Of a stretch of 64,000 bases of DNA, positions 63,893 to 64,000 are shown one piece after another. Position 1 is the first letter of the stretch, and every line of letters begins with the position of its first letter. This stretch comes from an uncultured Opitutales bacterium (GTDB taxonomy: Bacteria; Verrucomicrobiota; Verrucomicrobiia; Opitutales; Intestinicryptomonadaceae), in assembly GCA_900547395.1 (NCBI GenBank), contig URGP01000011.1, positions 15,492-79,491 on the forward strand, in the 5' to 3' direction. The notes under the pieces are model-generated. The model saw only the letters and a program-made list of their open reading frames with translations. It made no database searches and was not told where the DNA came from. The position numbers and the translations under genes were made by a program.

Positions 63893-63953
63893 AACTTAAA
63901 AAGAGCCTTTAACGGCTCAGACTGCTGACAAAAAGGCATAAAAAGCGAAGAAG

Positions 63954-63990
63954 GAGCATTCAGAGATATAATTTCTGGATGCTCTTTTTA
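63954..63990 (+). terminator. Probable terminator after galE
   Basis: GAGCATTCAGA / TCTGGATGCTC (one T-G wobble) with a 9-base loop, then TTTTTA. A weaker GAGCC/GGCTC hairpin at 63903-63918 lacks a T run. The 108 bases after galE hold no gene. Confidence 0.75.
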
Positions 63991-64000
63991 TTAAAAGATT

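Overview
The window is ordinary chromosomal DNA of moderate GC. It most likely comes from a host- or polysaccharide-associated member of Verrucomicrobiota, probably class Opitutae; this is inferred from gene content, as no 16S gene is present. Pointers are a PEP-CTERM surface protein in a bacterium with an outer membrane (TolC, TolB), a squalene-hopene cyclase, a pyrophosphate-type phosphofructokinase, a long Bacteroidetes-type PurM, a ThrH phosphatase, ResB/CcsA cytochrome maturation, and many exported glycosidases and Gfo/Idh/MocA proteins. Some genes have an AAGG/GGAG ribosome site and many have none. No rRNA, tRNA, CRISPR array, prophage or insertion sequence was recognised. No intergenic stretch clearly exceeds 300 bases.

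Layout. 0.1-7.5 kb: inositol-phosphatase family gene, nadC, a PepSY-like secreted protein, rpsA with a structured leader, an exported GH27 alpha-galactosidase, dnaN and a variant hisI. 7.7-12.4 kb: a TolC / HlyD / MacB-type ATPase / permease export operon. 12.5-18.6 kb (minus): pfp, aspS, squalene-hopene cyclase and polyphosphate glucokinase. 18.8-23.4 kb: a Tat-exported amidohydrolase-like protein that lacks its metal ligands, followed by a large GH2 beta-galactosidase. 23.4-28.5 kb: a DUF2156 protein, a GNAT acetyltransferase, and the ychF-resB-ccsA operon. 28.5-30.5 kb: an AT-richer island with a PEP-CTERM protein, two copies of a 15-bp dyad and a small membrane protein. 30.5-37.2 kb: a GH43-type lipoprotein, then Lrp, aminotransferase, der, fmt and a META lipoprotein. 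37.4-41.1 kb (minus): tolB, thrH, purM and an FKBP isomerase. 41.2-49.3 kb: an unknown conserved protein, a membrane pyrophosphatase, a Gfo/Idh plus 3-keto-glycoside-hydrolase-like pair, and a sugar MFS plus ROK kinase pair. 49.4-56.1 kb: pheA, scpB, ilvD, a sigma-54 response regulator, an L,D-transpeptidase and asd. 56.4-63.9 kb: a galactoside locus with a GH2 enzyme divergent from SSS transporter, galK and galE.

How it works together. The lifestyle suggested is scavenging of host or plant glycans. Exported GH27, GH2 (two) and GH43 enzymes release sugars, SSS and MFS carriers import them, and ROK kinases, GalK and GalE feed glycolysis. Glycolysis appears tuned to pyrophosphate and polyphosphate: PPi-type PFK, polyphosphate glucokinase and a K+-dependent membrane PPase are all present. 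The rest is core information processing and amino-acid, purine and NAD synthesis.

I did not find a convincing new multi-gene system. The best leads are a 127-bp palindromic element after asd, paired 15-bp dyads before the PEP-CTERM gene, a dyad in the galactoside divergent promoter, overlapping divergent start codons (asd / L,D-transpeptidase), and several enzymes with altered catalytic or ligand residues. All protein calls come from reading motifs; no database search was run.
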